Made by a program: the position numbers and the translations under genes
DNA from: Microbacterium esteraromaticum
Lineage (GTDB): Bacteria; Actinomycetota; Actinomycetes; Actinomycetales; Microbacteriaceae
DNA length: 64,000 nucleotides
Assembly: GCF_028747645.1 (NCBI RefSeq)
Contig: NZ_CP118100.1
Coordinates: 2,666,001-2,730,000, forward strand
Direction of reading: 5' to 3'
Part shown: positions 16,898 to 25,512 of the stretch, in pieces
Position numbering within the stretch: the first letter of the stretch is position 1
Layout of the letters: each line of letters begins with the position of its first letter
The notes under the pieces: model-generated
Seen by the model: only the letters and a program-made list of their open reading frames with translations
Databases searched by the model: none
Told to the model about the DNA's origin: nothing

Positions 16898-17626
16898 TCA
16901 GCGCGCAGCAGAGGCGGATTCCGACGCCAGCGGCGCTGCCGCCAGCAAGCCCCGCTCGGCGAGCACCGGGCGCAGGTCCGCCACGCTGCGCAACACCGCA
17001 TCGGGCTGCGCCCCGAGGAGCGCTGCCTCATCGTGGGCACCGGTGAGCACACCGGCGACGAAACCGGCCCCCGCCCGACGTCCGGTCAGGACGTCGCTGG
17101 CCGTGTCACCGACGACCGCGACCGCCTGCACCGATGATGCCCCGGTGCGCAGCAGCGCGGCCAGCACCAGATCCGGATGCGGACGCCCGCGACCGGCATC
17201 CACCGGCGACAGGGCGACATCGACCAGGTCGCGCCACCCCAGCGCCTCGAGCAGTGCATCGCGCGTGACCGGCGCGAACCCGGTGGTCAGCGCGACCTGC
17301 ACGCCGTCGTTCCGCAACCGTTCGATCGCTGCGCGCGCTCCCGGGATCTCCTCCGCGCCGTGTTCGGCGATGATCTCGTCGTATGCGGCCTCGAACGCCG
17401 CCGTCGCACGCTCGGCCGCCACGCGGTCGCCCCCGGCCAGGTGCGTGAACACCTCGATCTTGGACTGCCCCATCGTGTCGCGCACGTACTGCAGTGCCTG
17501 TTCCCACGGCATGCGGTCGGCGACGCCGGTGCGTTCGGCGGCGCGCTGGAAGGCGCGCTCCACCACGCCGTCATCGCGCACCGTGGTTCCGGCCATGTCG
17601 AGCACGACGAGTTCGATAGCGGTCAT
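16898..17626 (-). CDS. Phosphonatase-like HAD hydrolase
   Basis: A 242-residue HAD enzyme. Motif I is DMAGTTV (nucleophile Asp and the AGT pattern of phosphonoacetaldehyde hydrolase), motif II is ALTTGFAP, motif III lies in GRPHPDL and motif IV is VGDTASDV. The family named TIGR03351 is linked by gene order with the FAD enzyme encoded just upstream. It would split a C-P bond or a phosphate ester of a phosphonate-derived aldehyde. The start at 17626 overlaps the stop of the FAD enzyme gene (ATGA), and the dehydrogenase start follows one base after its own stop. Confidence 0.87.
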   Translation of the reverse strand: MTAIELVVLDMAGTTVRDDGVVERAFQRAAERTGVADRMPWEQALQYVRDTMGQSKIEVFTHLAGGDRVAAERATAAFEAAYDEIIAEHGAEEIPGARAAIERLRNDGVQVALTTGFAPVTRDALLEALGWRDLVDVALSPVDAGRGRPHPDLVLAALLRTGASSVQAVAVVGDTASDVLTGRRAGAGFVAGVLTGAHDEAALLGAQPDAVLRSVADLRPVLAERGLLAAAPLASESASAAR

Positions 17627-18741
17627 TGGTGGGCCTCCTGAAGATGGGGGAAGAGGGCGGTCTCGGCGAGGCCGAGCCCGCAGGTCATACCGATGCCGGT
17701 GGTCGCGGCGAGCACGAGCACACCATCGGCGGGGGTCTCGATGAGGAACTCGTCCGGCCCCGAGGCGTACACGCCCTGCCAGCGCTCCAACACGCGGATG
17801 TCGTCGACGGCCAAGACCCCCCGTGCCTCCTCGAGCAGTGCTGAGAAGGCCGCCTCGGGCTGGAACGGCGCGGGTTGCACCGCCTTGGCATGGGTGTCTC
17901 CGACGATGAGCGAACCGTCCGGGAGCTGGGTGTACATCTGGTTCAGATCGAGCGCCGCCAGGTCGGGCCGCTCGGTGTGCAGCCGCGCGCGCAGCACGTC
18001 GGCCTCGGGCAGTGCTGCGAAGCGTCCGTAACGTACGAGCGACCAGCCGGTCAGCAGCGGCGCCGCCAGTGGCGTGGGCAGGTCGACCGCCACGCGCATC
18101 ATGTCGAGGGCGCACCGCTGCACGCCCGCACGCTCGGCGAGCTCGGGCAGCAGCTGATCGAGGTCGTGGTTGACCGCCACCACGATGCGATCGGCGTCGA
18201 TCGCCCCCCGCGAGGTCTGCACCCGACCGGCAGCGATGGACGTCACCGCGGTGCGGAAGAGGAACTCGACACCGGCGGCTGCGAGATGACGGATGATCGC
18301 GGCGGGCGCTTCGCGCGGGTTCACCTGCAGGTCACCGTCGACGATCGCGCCGCCGATCACACCCTCGGGTCGCACAGGTGCCTGCTCACGGAGCTCGTCC
18401 GCCGTCAGCAGGCGCATGCCGCCCTCACGTGCCGCCGATGCCAGCAGCGCCTGCTCGTCGTCGTGTCGGGCGGCGATGAGGGTGCCCGACTCGCGCACCC
18501 GGAACCCGGCGTCATGCCCGAGACGCAGCCAGATGTCGCGGCTGACTTCGCCGTACTGCCGCGCCTGGCCGATCTGCGCTCCGATGCAGATGTGCCCGAA
18601 GTTGCGCACGGTGGCACCGACCGGCCCTTCTGTGCGGTCGATCACGATCACACGGTGGCCGCGTCGCACGGCGGCGTACGCGGCACCGAGACCGAGGACT
18701 CCCGATCCGACGATCACCACGTCGGCCTGTGTCGCGTTCAT
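17623..18741 (-). CDS. hpnW: HpnW-type FAD-dependent oxidoreductase
   Basis: A 372-residue DAO-type flavoenzyme. The N-terminal FAD fingerprint is VVIVGSGVLGLGAAYAA with the acidic end IVIDR, followed by the subgroup mark VGATVRNFGHI, and the C-terminal TTGIGMTCGLGLAE closes the FAD site. The subgroup (TIGR03364) has been proposed to oxidatively deaminate an aminophosphonate related to 2-aminoethylphosphonate, producing the aldehyde that a HAD enzyme then cleaves. Gene overlaps on both sides (with phnE and with the HAD gene) show tight co-translation with transporter and hydrolase. Confidence 0.87.
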   Translation of the reverse strand: MNATQADVVIVGSGVLGLGAAYAAVRRGHRVIVIDRTEGPVGATVRNFGHICIGAQIGQARQYGEVSRDIWLRLGHDAGFRVRESGTLIAARHDDEQALLASAAREGGMRLLTADELREQAPVRPEGVIGGAIVDGDLQVNPREAPAAIIRHLAAAGVEFLFRTAVTSIAAGRVQTSRGAIDADRIVVAVNHDLDQLLPELAERAGVQRCALDMMRVAVDLPTPLAAPLLTGWSLVRYGRFAALPEADVLRARLHTERPDLAALDLNQMYTQLPDGSLIVGDTHAKAVQPAPFQPEAAFSALLEEARGVLAVDDIRVLERWQGVYASGPDEFLIETPADGVLVLAATTGIGMTCGLGLAETALFPHLQEAHQ

Positions 18742-20462
18742 CGGAACACCTTCCTCATCCACATCGCCAGCCCCTCCACGGCGAGCACGGTGACCAGGAT
18801 CATGATCACGATGCTGCCGACGAGCTGGTAGTTCGACCCCTGCCCGGCATTGAGCAGGTAGTAGCCCACACCGCCGCCGCCGACGATGCCGAGCAGGGTG
18901 GCCGCGCGCACGTTCGTGTCGAGCATGTAGAACGTGTGGCCGATCAGCGCCCGCGCCCCCTGCGGCACGGTCGCCCCGGCATACACCTGCAATCGGGTGG
19001 CACCGGCGGCCATGAGCGCGCGTTCCGGACCGCGATCGACCTCTTCGAAGGAGTCCGCGATGAGCTTGCCGAGCAACCCGATGCCCCCGATCGCGAGCGC
19101 GATGGTTCCCGCCTGCGGTCCGAGTCCGGTGATGATGATCAGCACGATCGCGAGGATCAGTTCGGGAACCCCGCGGATGATCACCAGCAGCAGTCGGAAT
19201 CCGCCCCGCGTGGCGGGCCCGGGGGCGACGTTGCGTGCGGCCAGCGAGCCGACGATCAGCGAGAGCACGAAGGTGATGAGAGTCGCCGCCAACGCGATGC
19301 GGATCGTGTCGAGCATGGCCGCGGCGATGGTCTCGAACCCGTAGCTGCCGAAGTTCGGGGGCCAGAACGACGCGAGCACCGCCGGCACCTTGCTCCAGAA
19401 GGTCGCGAAGTCGCTCCAGACGATGTCGCTGACGATGATCGATCCCACCACGACCGCCACGGCGATCCATGCGGCGATGGTGTTGCGCACGCGGATGGCC
19501 GTCCACGGGCGGCGCGCGGCATCATCAATGCTCGCGAATCCCCGGCTGTGAGCCGCGGCAGGGCGCGCAGCTGCCCTGCGTCGGAACAGACGGATGAACA
19601 CGCCTCGGCCGGCGTCCTTCTCGCCGAGCATGGCGACGCGCACCGCGCTGGAGATGATCTCCATCACGACGCACAGCAGGAAGATCACGAGGGCGATGCC
19701 AAGACCCAGGCCGTAGTTCAGCGATTTGAAGGCGTACGACATCTCCAGCCCGAGTCCGGCCACACCGACATAGCCGAGCACCACCGAGCCTCGGAGGTTG
19801 ATGTCGTTTCGATGCAGCACGGTGGCGACCCAGCTCGGCAGCACCTGAGGCAGGATGCCCGCGGTGAACTCCTGCAGGCGGGTGCCGCCGCCGGCGCGGA
19901 TCGCCAGGCGGGGCCCTTCGTCGATCTGCTCGATCGCGTCGGCGAACATCTTCGAGATCATGCCGATCGAGTGGATGCCGATGGCGAGGATGCCCGGGAG
20001 CGTGCCGAGCGAGAACATCAGCACGAACACCATCGCGAGCACGACGTCGGGCAGCGCCCGGGTGAACACACCGATGAACCGGGCGATGGCGCGTGCGCCG
20101 GCACTGGGGCTCGTGTTCGCCGCAGCCAAGTAGGCGATCGGCACGGACAACGCTGCGGCGAGCAGAGTGCCGGTGAGCACGAGACCCACCGTCAGCACTG
20201 TCAGGTGCAGCAGCTCGGCCGGCTCGGGAAAGCGCAGCCCCCCGACGCGGGCGAAGAAGTTCTGCGCGTTCGTCATGCTGTCGGCGACGCCCGCGAAGGT
20301 GATGTTCAGGTCGATCAGCGCACCCACCGCGAGTCCCGCGATGACCACGAGGGTCAGCCCCGCGCTGATCCGTTCCGGGCTGAGCCGTCGGCGCGGGGCG
20401 CGAGCGATCAGCTCATCCGCCGCAGAACCGGGGGCGGCGGGCGACGGTGCGAGCAGGGTCAT
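18738..20462 (-). CDS. phnE: Phosphonate ABC transporter permease, two PhnE units fused
   Basis: A 574-residue protein about twice the length of a normal PhnE (about 260-280). It contains two complete BPD permease domains, about residues 80-270 and 360-560, each with its own EAA-like loop: one near RLAIRAGGGTRLQEFTAGILPQVLP, the second near ALMAAGATRLQVYAGATVPQG. The link (about 275-325) holds a basic stretch LFRRRAAARPAAAH. A single polypeptide would thus form the whole transmembrane pore, pairing with two copies of PhnC. It overlaps phnC upstream and hpnW downstream by ATGA. Confidence 0.9.
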   Translation of the reverse strand: MTLLAPSPAAPGSAADELIARAPRRRLSPERISAGLTLVVIAGLAVGALIDLNITFAGVADSMTNAQNFFARVGGLRFPEPAELLHLTVLTVGLVLTGTLLAAALSVPIAYLAAANTSPSAGARAIARFIGVFTRALPDVVLAMVFVLMFSLGTLPGILAIGIHSIGMISKMFADAIEQIDEGPRLAIRAGGGTRLQEFTAGILPQVLPSWVATVLHRNDINLRGSVVLGYVGVAGLGLEMSYAFKSLNYGLGLGIALVIFLLCVVMEIISSAVRVAMLGEKDAGRGVFIRLFRRRAAARPAAAHSRGFASIDDAARRPWTAIRVRNTIAAWIAVAVVVGSIIVSDIVWSDFATFWSKVPAVLASFWPPNFGSYGFETIAAAMLDTIRIALAATLITFVLSLIVGSLAARNVAPGPATRGGFRLLLVIIRGVPELILAIVLIIITGLGPQAGTIALAIGGIGLLGKLIADSFEEVDRGPERALMAAGATRLQVYAGATVPQGARALIGHTFYMLDTNVRAATLLGIVGGGGVGYYLLNAGQGSNYQLVGSIVIMILVTVLAVEGLAMWMRKVFR

Positions 20463-21277
20463 GCCACCGGCTCCGCGACGCGCAGCTCGTCCTCCAGCAT
20501 CCGCATCTCAGCGGTGGTGGTGGCCACGCGGCCGTAGATCTCCATCACCTGGGCCTTGTCGAGGCCCGAGGTCGCGGTATCGAGCACCACCTCGCCGTGC
20601 CTGAGCCCGACAATACGATCGGCCCAGTCGATGGCGAGATCCACCTGATGCAGGCTGCAGACCACGGTGAGCCCCTCGTCGGCGGCGATCTGGCGGATCA
20701 GCGACATCACCTGCGAGCTCGACTCGGGGTCGAGCGAGGCGACCGGTTCGTCGGCGAGCAGCACCTCGGGGTTCTGCATGAGGGCGCGGGCGATGGCGAC
20801 GCGTTGCTGCTGACCGCCCGACAGGGTGTCGGCACGCTGATAGGCGCGGTCGAGCAGTCCGACGCGGTCGAGGTGCCCGAGCGCACGCAGCCGGTCGGCG
20901 CGCGAGTACGACCACAGCCCCAGCCGGGGACCGCGCAGCGCCGAGAGCGCCCCGGTCAGCACGTTCTCGAGCACGGTGAGCGATCCAACCAGCTCGAACT
21001 GCTGAAAGATGAACCCGACCCGGCTGCGCAGTTGGCGCAGCCGGCGGCCGCGCAGCGCGGGTACGTTCTCGCCGAGCACGCCGACCGCGCCGGCGGTGGG
21101 CAGTTCCAGCGCATCGATGTGCCGCAGCAGGGTGGACTTGCCCGATCCCGAGAGGCCGAGCAGGACGACGATCTCGCCGCGCGCGACAGTGAGGTCGACA
21201 TCGGTGAGCGCCCGGGTCGCGCCGAAGTGCTTCGTGAGCGCCTCGATGCGGATGACCGGCTCTGTGTTCGTGTTCAT
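20459..21277 (-). CDS. phnC: Phosphonate ABC transporter ATP-binding protein
   Basis: A 272-residue ATPase. Walker A is LGLSGSGKST, the signature is LSGGQQQR, Walker B is EVLLADEP and the switch His is CSLHQ. It carries the PhnC-typical QFELVGSLTVLENVLTGAL helical part. It energises uptake of phosphonates or phosphite bound by PhnD. Encoded 36 bases after phnD and overlapping the fused phnE. Confidence 0.92.
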   Translation of the reverse strand: MNTNTEPVIRIEALTKHFGATRALTDVDLTVARGEIVVLLGLSGSGKSTLLRHIDALELPTAGAVGVLGENVPALRGRRLRQLRSRVGFIFQQFELVGSLTVLENVLTGALSALRGPRLGLWSYSRADRLRALGHLDRVGLLDRAYQRADTLSGGQQQRVAIARALMQNPEVLLADEPVASLDPESSSQVMSLIRQIAADEGLTVVCSLHQVDLAIDWADRIVGLRHGEVVLDTATSGLDKAQVMEIYGRVATTTAEMRMLEDELRVAEPVA

Positions 21278-21313
21278 GCTCGTCTCTCTCGGGATCGTCA
21301 GTTCACCGGCGGA

Positions 21314-22234
21314 TCACGCCTGGCACTGGCTGGCGTTGGTCTTCTTGCAGATGTCGCGGATCAGGTCGTAGTAGGCGTCATCGACGGGCTTGGTCTCGAA
21401 GAACACCGAGCGGAAGCCCTCGGAGTCGGCGCTGGTGATTCCGGCGCCGACGATCTCGTCGATGCTGACCTCGGCGAGCAGGTCGACCAGTTCGCTCTTG
21501 AGCTCCTCGGGCAGGTTGTCGGAGTAGACCAGGGGCGCGCCCGGAACCATCGTCTCGGCGATGACCTTGACCTTGTCGGACCCCGCGACCTCGGAGTCCT
21601 CGGCGAAGCCGACCTCGCACTCCTTGCCCTCACCGGTCTTGGTGACGCTGACGTCGTGCTTCCCGGCGAAGACGGGGGTCACGTCGTTCTGCGGGTCGAT
21701 GCCGGCGTCGAGCAGGTTGTAGCTCGGGAACAGGTAGCCCGAGGTCGACGACGGGTCGACGAAGCAGACCTTCTTGCCGGCGAAGTCGTCGATGGTCTCG
21801 ACGTCACTGTCGACGGGCGCGATCGCCATCGAGTAGTAGCCGGGCTCCTGCCCCTCCTTGGTGACGATCGACGAGATCGGGGTGAGCTTGGCGCCGTTGT
21901 TGGTGGCCGTGATGTAGGTGAATCCCGAGAACGAGGCGACGTCGACCTTGCCGGCGATGGCGGCCTCGATCAGCGCGGCGTAGTCGGTCGACTCGTGGTA
22001 CTCGACCTTCTTGCCGGTCTCCTGGGCGATGTACTCCATGAGGGGGCTGTAGTTGGTCTCGGTGTCGACCGAGTCCGGGACCACGCCGAAGACGAGCGTG
22101 TTCTCATCGACAGCGAAGCCCGCCGAGGATGCGGCGCCATCGGCGGGCGCCGCGTCGGCGGTGCCGGAGCAGGCGGAGAGGCCGAGGGCGAGAGCTGCTG
22201 CACCGGCCAGGACGGGAAGAGCGCGAAGCTTCAT
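21314..22234 (-). CDS. phnD: Phosphate/phosphite/phosphonate-binding lipoprotein
   Basis: A 306-residue solute-binding protein with a lipoprotein signal (LAGAAALALGLSACSG, lipid Cys near residue 22). The mature part has the PhnD marks VFGVVPDSVD, a helix VEYHESTDYAALIEAAIAGKVD, FVDPSSTSGYLFPSYNLL with the Ser/Thr set that binds the phosphonate group, and a late VYSDNLPEE. First gene of the cluster, so most highly expressed. A divergent GntR/UTRA gene lies 173 bases upstream. The exact ligand cannot be told from sequence. Confidence 0.9.
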   Translation of the reverse strand: MKLRALPVLAGAAALALGLSACSGTADAAPADGAASSAGFAVDENTLVFGVVPDSVDTETNYSPLMEYIAQETGKKVEYHESTDYAALIEAAIAGKVDVASFSGFTYITATNNGAKLTPISSIVTKEGQEPGYYSMAIAPVDSDVETIDDFAGKKVCFVDPSSTSGYLFPSYNLLDAGIDPQNDVTPVFAGKHDVSVTKTGEGKECEVGFAEDSEVAGSDKVKVIAETMVPGAPLVYSDNLPEELKSELVDLLAEVSIDEIVGAGITSADSEGFRSVFFETKPVDDAYYDLIRDICKKTNASQCQA

Positions 22235-22407
22235 GAGGACCTTTCGGAGATCGAGGGGGAAGGCGTCCGTCAGAGACTCTTGCAGGCCACAGCGCGAGAA
22301 AGGTACCTAACTCGGGAAAGTTCAGCGGTCGTTCACCCGCGATTCCGGCAGATGACGACTTGGGAAACAGCACAACCCGAGCGGACTGCGCCAAGTAGTA
22401 TGCCGAT
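22235..22407. promoter_or_regulatory. Divergent control region of the phosphonate cluster
   Basis: Holds promoters for phnD (leftward) and the GntR gene (rightward). The word ACTCGGGAAA (22310-22319) recurs as ACTTGGGAAA (22358-22367), 48 bases apart, and ACCCGAG at 22375-22381 is an inverted half of it. These are candidate sites for the neighbouring regulator. Confidence 0.45.
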
Positions 22408-23154
22408 GTGGCCGAACTTGTCTACACGCGTATTGCCGACGACCTCCGGGCTCGGATCGCCGACGGCGACCTGCGCCCCGGCGACGACGTGCCCACCGAG
22501 GCCGAACTCGCCGAGCGCTGGAACACCTCGCGCGGCCCGATCCGCAATGCCCTCGGCGTGCTGCGCGCCGAAGGACTGATCGAGACGCACCGCGGACGCC
22601 CCGCACGCGTGGTCTCACGCAAGGCGAATCAACCGGTCGACACGTCTGTGCCATTCACCCGCTGGGCGCGCGATCTCGGAGTGACTCCCGGCGCCGTCAC
22701 GCAAGAGCTGAGCCTTCGCCGCGCCGATGCCGAGACGGCCGCCGCACTGCAGGTCGCCCCGGGCGAGACGATCATGAGTGTCGTGCGCCTAAGGCTGCTC
22801 GATGGCCGCCCCACCATGCTCGAGCGGCTGCGCTACCGCGAAGACGTGGGCAGGCTGCTTCTGGACGTCGACACCGATGCCATCTCGATCACCGAGTACC
22901 TCGCGTCGCGGGGCCACGGAATCGTCGGGCTGCAGCACGAGATCGACGCGGTGGCTGCCGATGCGCAGGATGCTGCTCTGCTGCGCGTCGCCCCGGGCTC
23001 CCCGATCCTCCGCCTGAGCCGCATCTCGCGAGACGCCGACGGCCGTGTCTTCGAGGCCTCGGAGGATCGCTACCTCAGCGAAGTGGTGCGGTTCACCGTC
23101 GCCGCGTCCGGCATCTCGGATCACGGACAGTACCTACGCGCCGTGGGCGGCTGA
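22408..23154 (+). CDS. GntR/HutC-family regulator with UTRA domain
   Basis: A 248-residue repressor. Residues 1-70 form the GntR winged helix (YTRIADDLRARIADGDLRPG, LAERWNTSRGPIRNALGVLRAEGLI) and residues about 90-240 form a UTRA ligand domain (ETIMSVVRLRLLDGRPTMLERLRY, FEASEDRYLSEVVRFTV). PhnF-type regulators of phosphonate genes belong to this family. The GTG at 22408 gives the normal start. It is divergent from phnD and likely controls it; the ligand may be the imported phosphonate or a breakdown product. Confidence 0.87.
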   Translation: MAELVYTRIADDLRARIADGDLRPGDDVPTEAELAERWNTSRGPIRNALGVLRAEGLIETHRGRPARVVSRKANQPVDTSVPFTRWARDLGVTPGAVTQELSLRRADAETAAALQVAPGETIMSVVRLRLLDGRPTMLERLRYREDVGRLLLDVDTDAISITEYLASRGHGIVGLQHEIDAVAADAQDAALLRVAPGSPILRLSRISRDADGRVFEASEDRYLSEVVRFTVAASGISDHGQYLRAVGG

Positions 23155-23186
23155 GCCACTGGCATCCGACTCCGCGCCGGCACCGC

Positions 23187-24050
23187 TCAGAACGCGAGCA
23201 GCACGACCCCGGCGACGACCACGAGCGACGCCGCGATCCTGAGCCCCGGTCGGGACTCCTTCAGCACGAACGCGCCGAACAGGCTGATCAGCACGACGCT
23301 GACCTCGCGCAGCGGCGCGATCAGCGCCACGGGCGCGATCGTGATCGCCTGCAGCACGAGGATGTACGACAGCGGCGAGAGGATGCCGAAGGCGATGATC
23401 CTGCGCCACTGGAGCCGCCCCAGCTGCCACACCGCCCTCCAACGGCGTCCCACCGCGGCACTGTAGACCGGCACCTGCAACAGCGTGGCACCGACCATGA
23501 AGGCCACCGGCGACAGGCTCCATTCGCGCACGGCGTGGGCATCCCAGATCGTGTACGTCGCGATCATCACCCCGGTAAGGACGCCGAACAGCACCGCGGG
23601 GTCGAGACCGCGGCGGGGAGCCGACGCGCTGCGGTCGATGAGGCCGACGGCGATGACGCCGACGAGCACCAGGGCGACACCGCCCAGGGCGATCACCGAG
23701 GGGCGCTCGCCGAGCAGCACTACGGCGATGATCACGGCCAGGAACGGACCGCTCCCCCGCGCGGTCGCGTACACGGTCGAGAGATCGCCGAGCTGGTAGC
23801 CGCGTTGCAGCACCGCCATGTAGAGCACGTGCAGCACCGCCGAGACTCCGATGCCCAGCAGGAAGCCGTGCACGTCGTCGGTTCCGAGACCGCCGGTGAA
23901 CGGGATGACGCCCACCCAGATGATCGAACTCGCCACGGCTCCCCACCACAGGAACGGCACCCCGGCGCGACTGACGTTGTGGGCGATGACGTTCCAGGCG
24001 GCATGAGCGACGGCGGCGCTGAGCGCGAGCGCGATGGCGACGACCGGCAT
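23187..24050 (-). CDS. EamA/DMT family transporter
   Basis: A 287-residue protein with ten membrane helices in two EamA repeats (about 1-140 and 150-287). Repeat marks are VAHAAWNVIAHNVSRAGVPF near the start, STVYATARGSGPFLAVIIAVVLLGERPS closing the first half and APLREVSVVLISLFGAFVLKES closing the second. Members export amino acids, sugars or other metabolites; the substrate is unknown. ATG at 24050 is chosen since it starts the first helix. Convergent with the GntR gene, 32 bases apart; probably not part of the phosphonate cluster. Confidence 0.82.
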   Translation of the reverse strand: MPVVAIALALSAAVAHAAWNVIAHNVSRAGVPFLWWGAVASSIIWVGVIPFTGGLGTDDVHGFLLGIGVSAVLHVLYMAVLQRGYQLGDLSTVYATARGSGPFLAVIIAVVLLGERPSVIALGGVALVLVGVIAVGLIDRSASAPRRGLDPAVLFGVLTGVMIATYTIWDAHAVREWSLSPVAFMVGATLLQVPVYSAAVGRRWRAVWQLGRLQWRRIIAFGILSPLSYILVLQAITIAPVALIAPLREVSVVLISLFGAFVLKESRPGLRIAASLVVVAGVVLLAF

Positions 24051-24165
24051 CCGATCCCTTCTGCCCGAGGGCGCGACGGACTGAAGACACCGTCGCCTCA
24101 CACTATCCCGCCGCGTCGAGCGGGCTCTTCCGGCGCCGCGTCCCACGGCGGCTAGGCTCGGTGTC

Positions 24166-25455
24166 ATGCCTGCTGCCTCTGCCGCCCACTCGCACGCCGC
24201 CGACCTCGCCGATTTCGTCGCCGCTTCGCCGTCGAGCTACCATGCCGCCGAAGAGGTCGCCCGCAGGCTCGAAGACGCCGGTTTCACCCGCCTCGACGAG
24301 GCCGACGCCTGGCCCACCCAGGCCGGCGGCCGCTACGTGATCGTGCGCGACGGCGCTGCCATCGCCTGGGCCGTTCCCACGGACGCCACCGCGACCACCC
24401 CCGTCCACGTGCTGGGTGCCCACACCGACTCCCCCGGGTTCAAGCTCAAGCCCAAGCCCACCACGGGCGCCAAGGGCTGGCTGCAGGCCGCCGTCGAGGT
24501 GTACGGCGGCCCCCTGCTGAACTCCTGGCTCGACCGCGAGCTGCGCCTCGCCGGCCGCCTGGCACTCGCCGACGGCCGCGTCGTGCTCGCCGCCACGGGT
24601 CCCCTGCTGCGCCTTCCGCAGCTGGCCATCCACCTCGACCGCGGTGTGAACGACGGCCTCGCGCTCGACAAGCAGACCGGCACCCAGCCGGTGTGGGGCC
24701 TCGGCGAGCCCGAGTCGGCCGACATCCTCGCCGAACTCGCGGCGGCCGCGAATGTCGACCCCGCCGAGATCCGCGGCTTCGACGCGGTCGTGGCGGATGC
24801 CGCCCACGGCACGATCTTCGGCAAGGACGACGCGTTCTTCGCCTCGGGGCGCCTGGACGACCTCGCCTCGGTGCACGCCGGTGTCGTCGCACTCATCGAG
24901 GCCGTCGACTCCGGGGCATCCGGCACCGTCATCCCCATGCTCGCCGCGTTCGACCACGAAGAACTCGGCTCGGCATCGCGCTCGGGCGCAGCAGGCCCGA
25001 TCCTCGAAGACGTCCTCGAGCGCATCTACGCCTCTCTCGGATCGGATGCCGAAGACCTGCGCCGCGCGTACACGTCGTCGTGGTGCCTGTCGAGCGATGT
25101 CGGCCACTCGGTGCACCCGAACTTCGTGCAGCGCCACGACCCGGTCGTGCAGCCGGTGCTCGGCTCGGGACCCATCCTCAAGATCAACGCCAACCAGCGC
25201 TACGCCACCGACGCCGTCGGAGCGGCCGCCTGGGCATCGTGGTGCGAGTCGGCCGGCGTGGGCTCGCAGGAGTTCGTGTCGAACAACGCCGTGCCGTGCG
25301 GTTCGACGATCGGCCCGATCACCGCGACCCGCCTGGGCATCCGCACGGTCGACGTCGGCATCCCGATCCTGTCGATGCACTCGGCGCGCGAGCTGGCCGG
25401 CGTCAGCGACCTGTACGACCTCTCCCGCGTGGCGCGGGCGTTCTTCGCCATCTGA
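24166..25455 (+). CDS. M18 family aminopeptidase
   Basis: A 429-residue zinc aminopeptidase of the aspartyl aminopeptidase family (usual length about 430). The metal-binding and catalytic residues are all visible: HTDSP near residue 86 (His-x-Asp), FDHEELGSAS near residue 266 (Glu general base and Glu ligand), the SSDVGHSVHPNF block and the C-terminal MHSARE His. It trims N-terminal acidic or neutral residues from peptides in the cytoplasm. A tight hairpin lies just after the stop. Confidence 0.93.
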   Translation: MPAASAAHSHAADLADFVAASPSSYHAAEEVARRLEDAGFTRLDEADAWPTQAGGRYVIVRDGAAIAWAVPTDATATTPVHVLGAHTDSPGFKLKPKPTTGAKGWLQAAVEVYGGPLLNSWLDRELRLAGRLALADGRVVLAATGPLLRLPQLAIHLDRGVNDGLALDKQTGTQPVWGLGEPESADILAELAAAANVDPAEIRGFDAVVADAAHGTIFGKDDAFFASGRLDDLASVHAGVVALIEAVDSGASGTVIPMLAAFDHEELGSASRSGAAGPILEDVLERIYASLGSDAEDLRRAYTSSWCLSSDVGHSVHPNFVQRHDPVVQPVLGSGPILKINANQRYATDAVGAAAWASWCESAGVGSQEFVSNNAVPCGSTIGPITATRLGIRTVDVGIPILSMHSARELAGVSDLYDLSRVARAFFAI

Positions 25456-25456
25456 T

Positions 25457-25474
25457 CTCGCCCCGAGGGGCGAG
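25457..25474 (+). terminator. Hairpin after the M18 aminopeptidase gene
   Basis: CTCGCCCC (25457-25464) and GGGGCGAG (25467-25474), perfect 8-bp arms with a two-base gap, directly after the stop. Confidence 0.6.
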
Positions 25475-25512
25475 TACTCGCACCGGACCAGCGGCAGTGC
25501 CAGGATGAGACC

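Noticed and set aside
18729..20537. 602-codon plus-strand open frame opposite phnE
   Set aside because: Translation is His/Asp/Arg/Glu low complexity; the opposite strand codes for a clear double permease with coupled neighbours.
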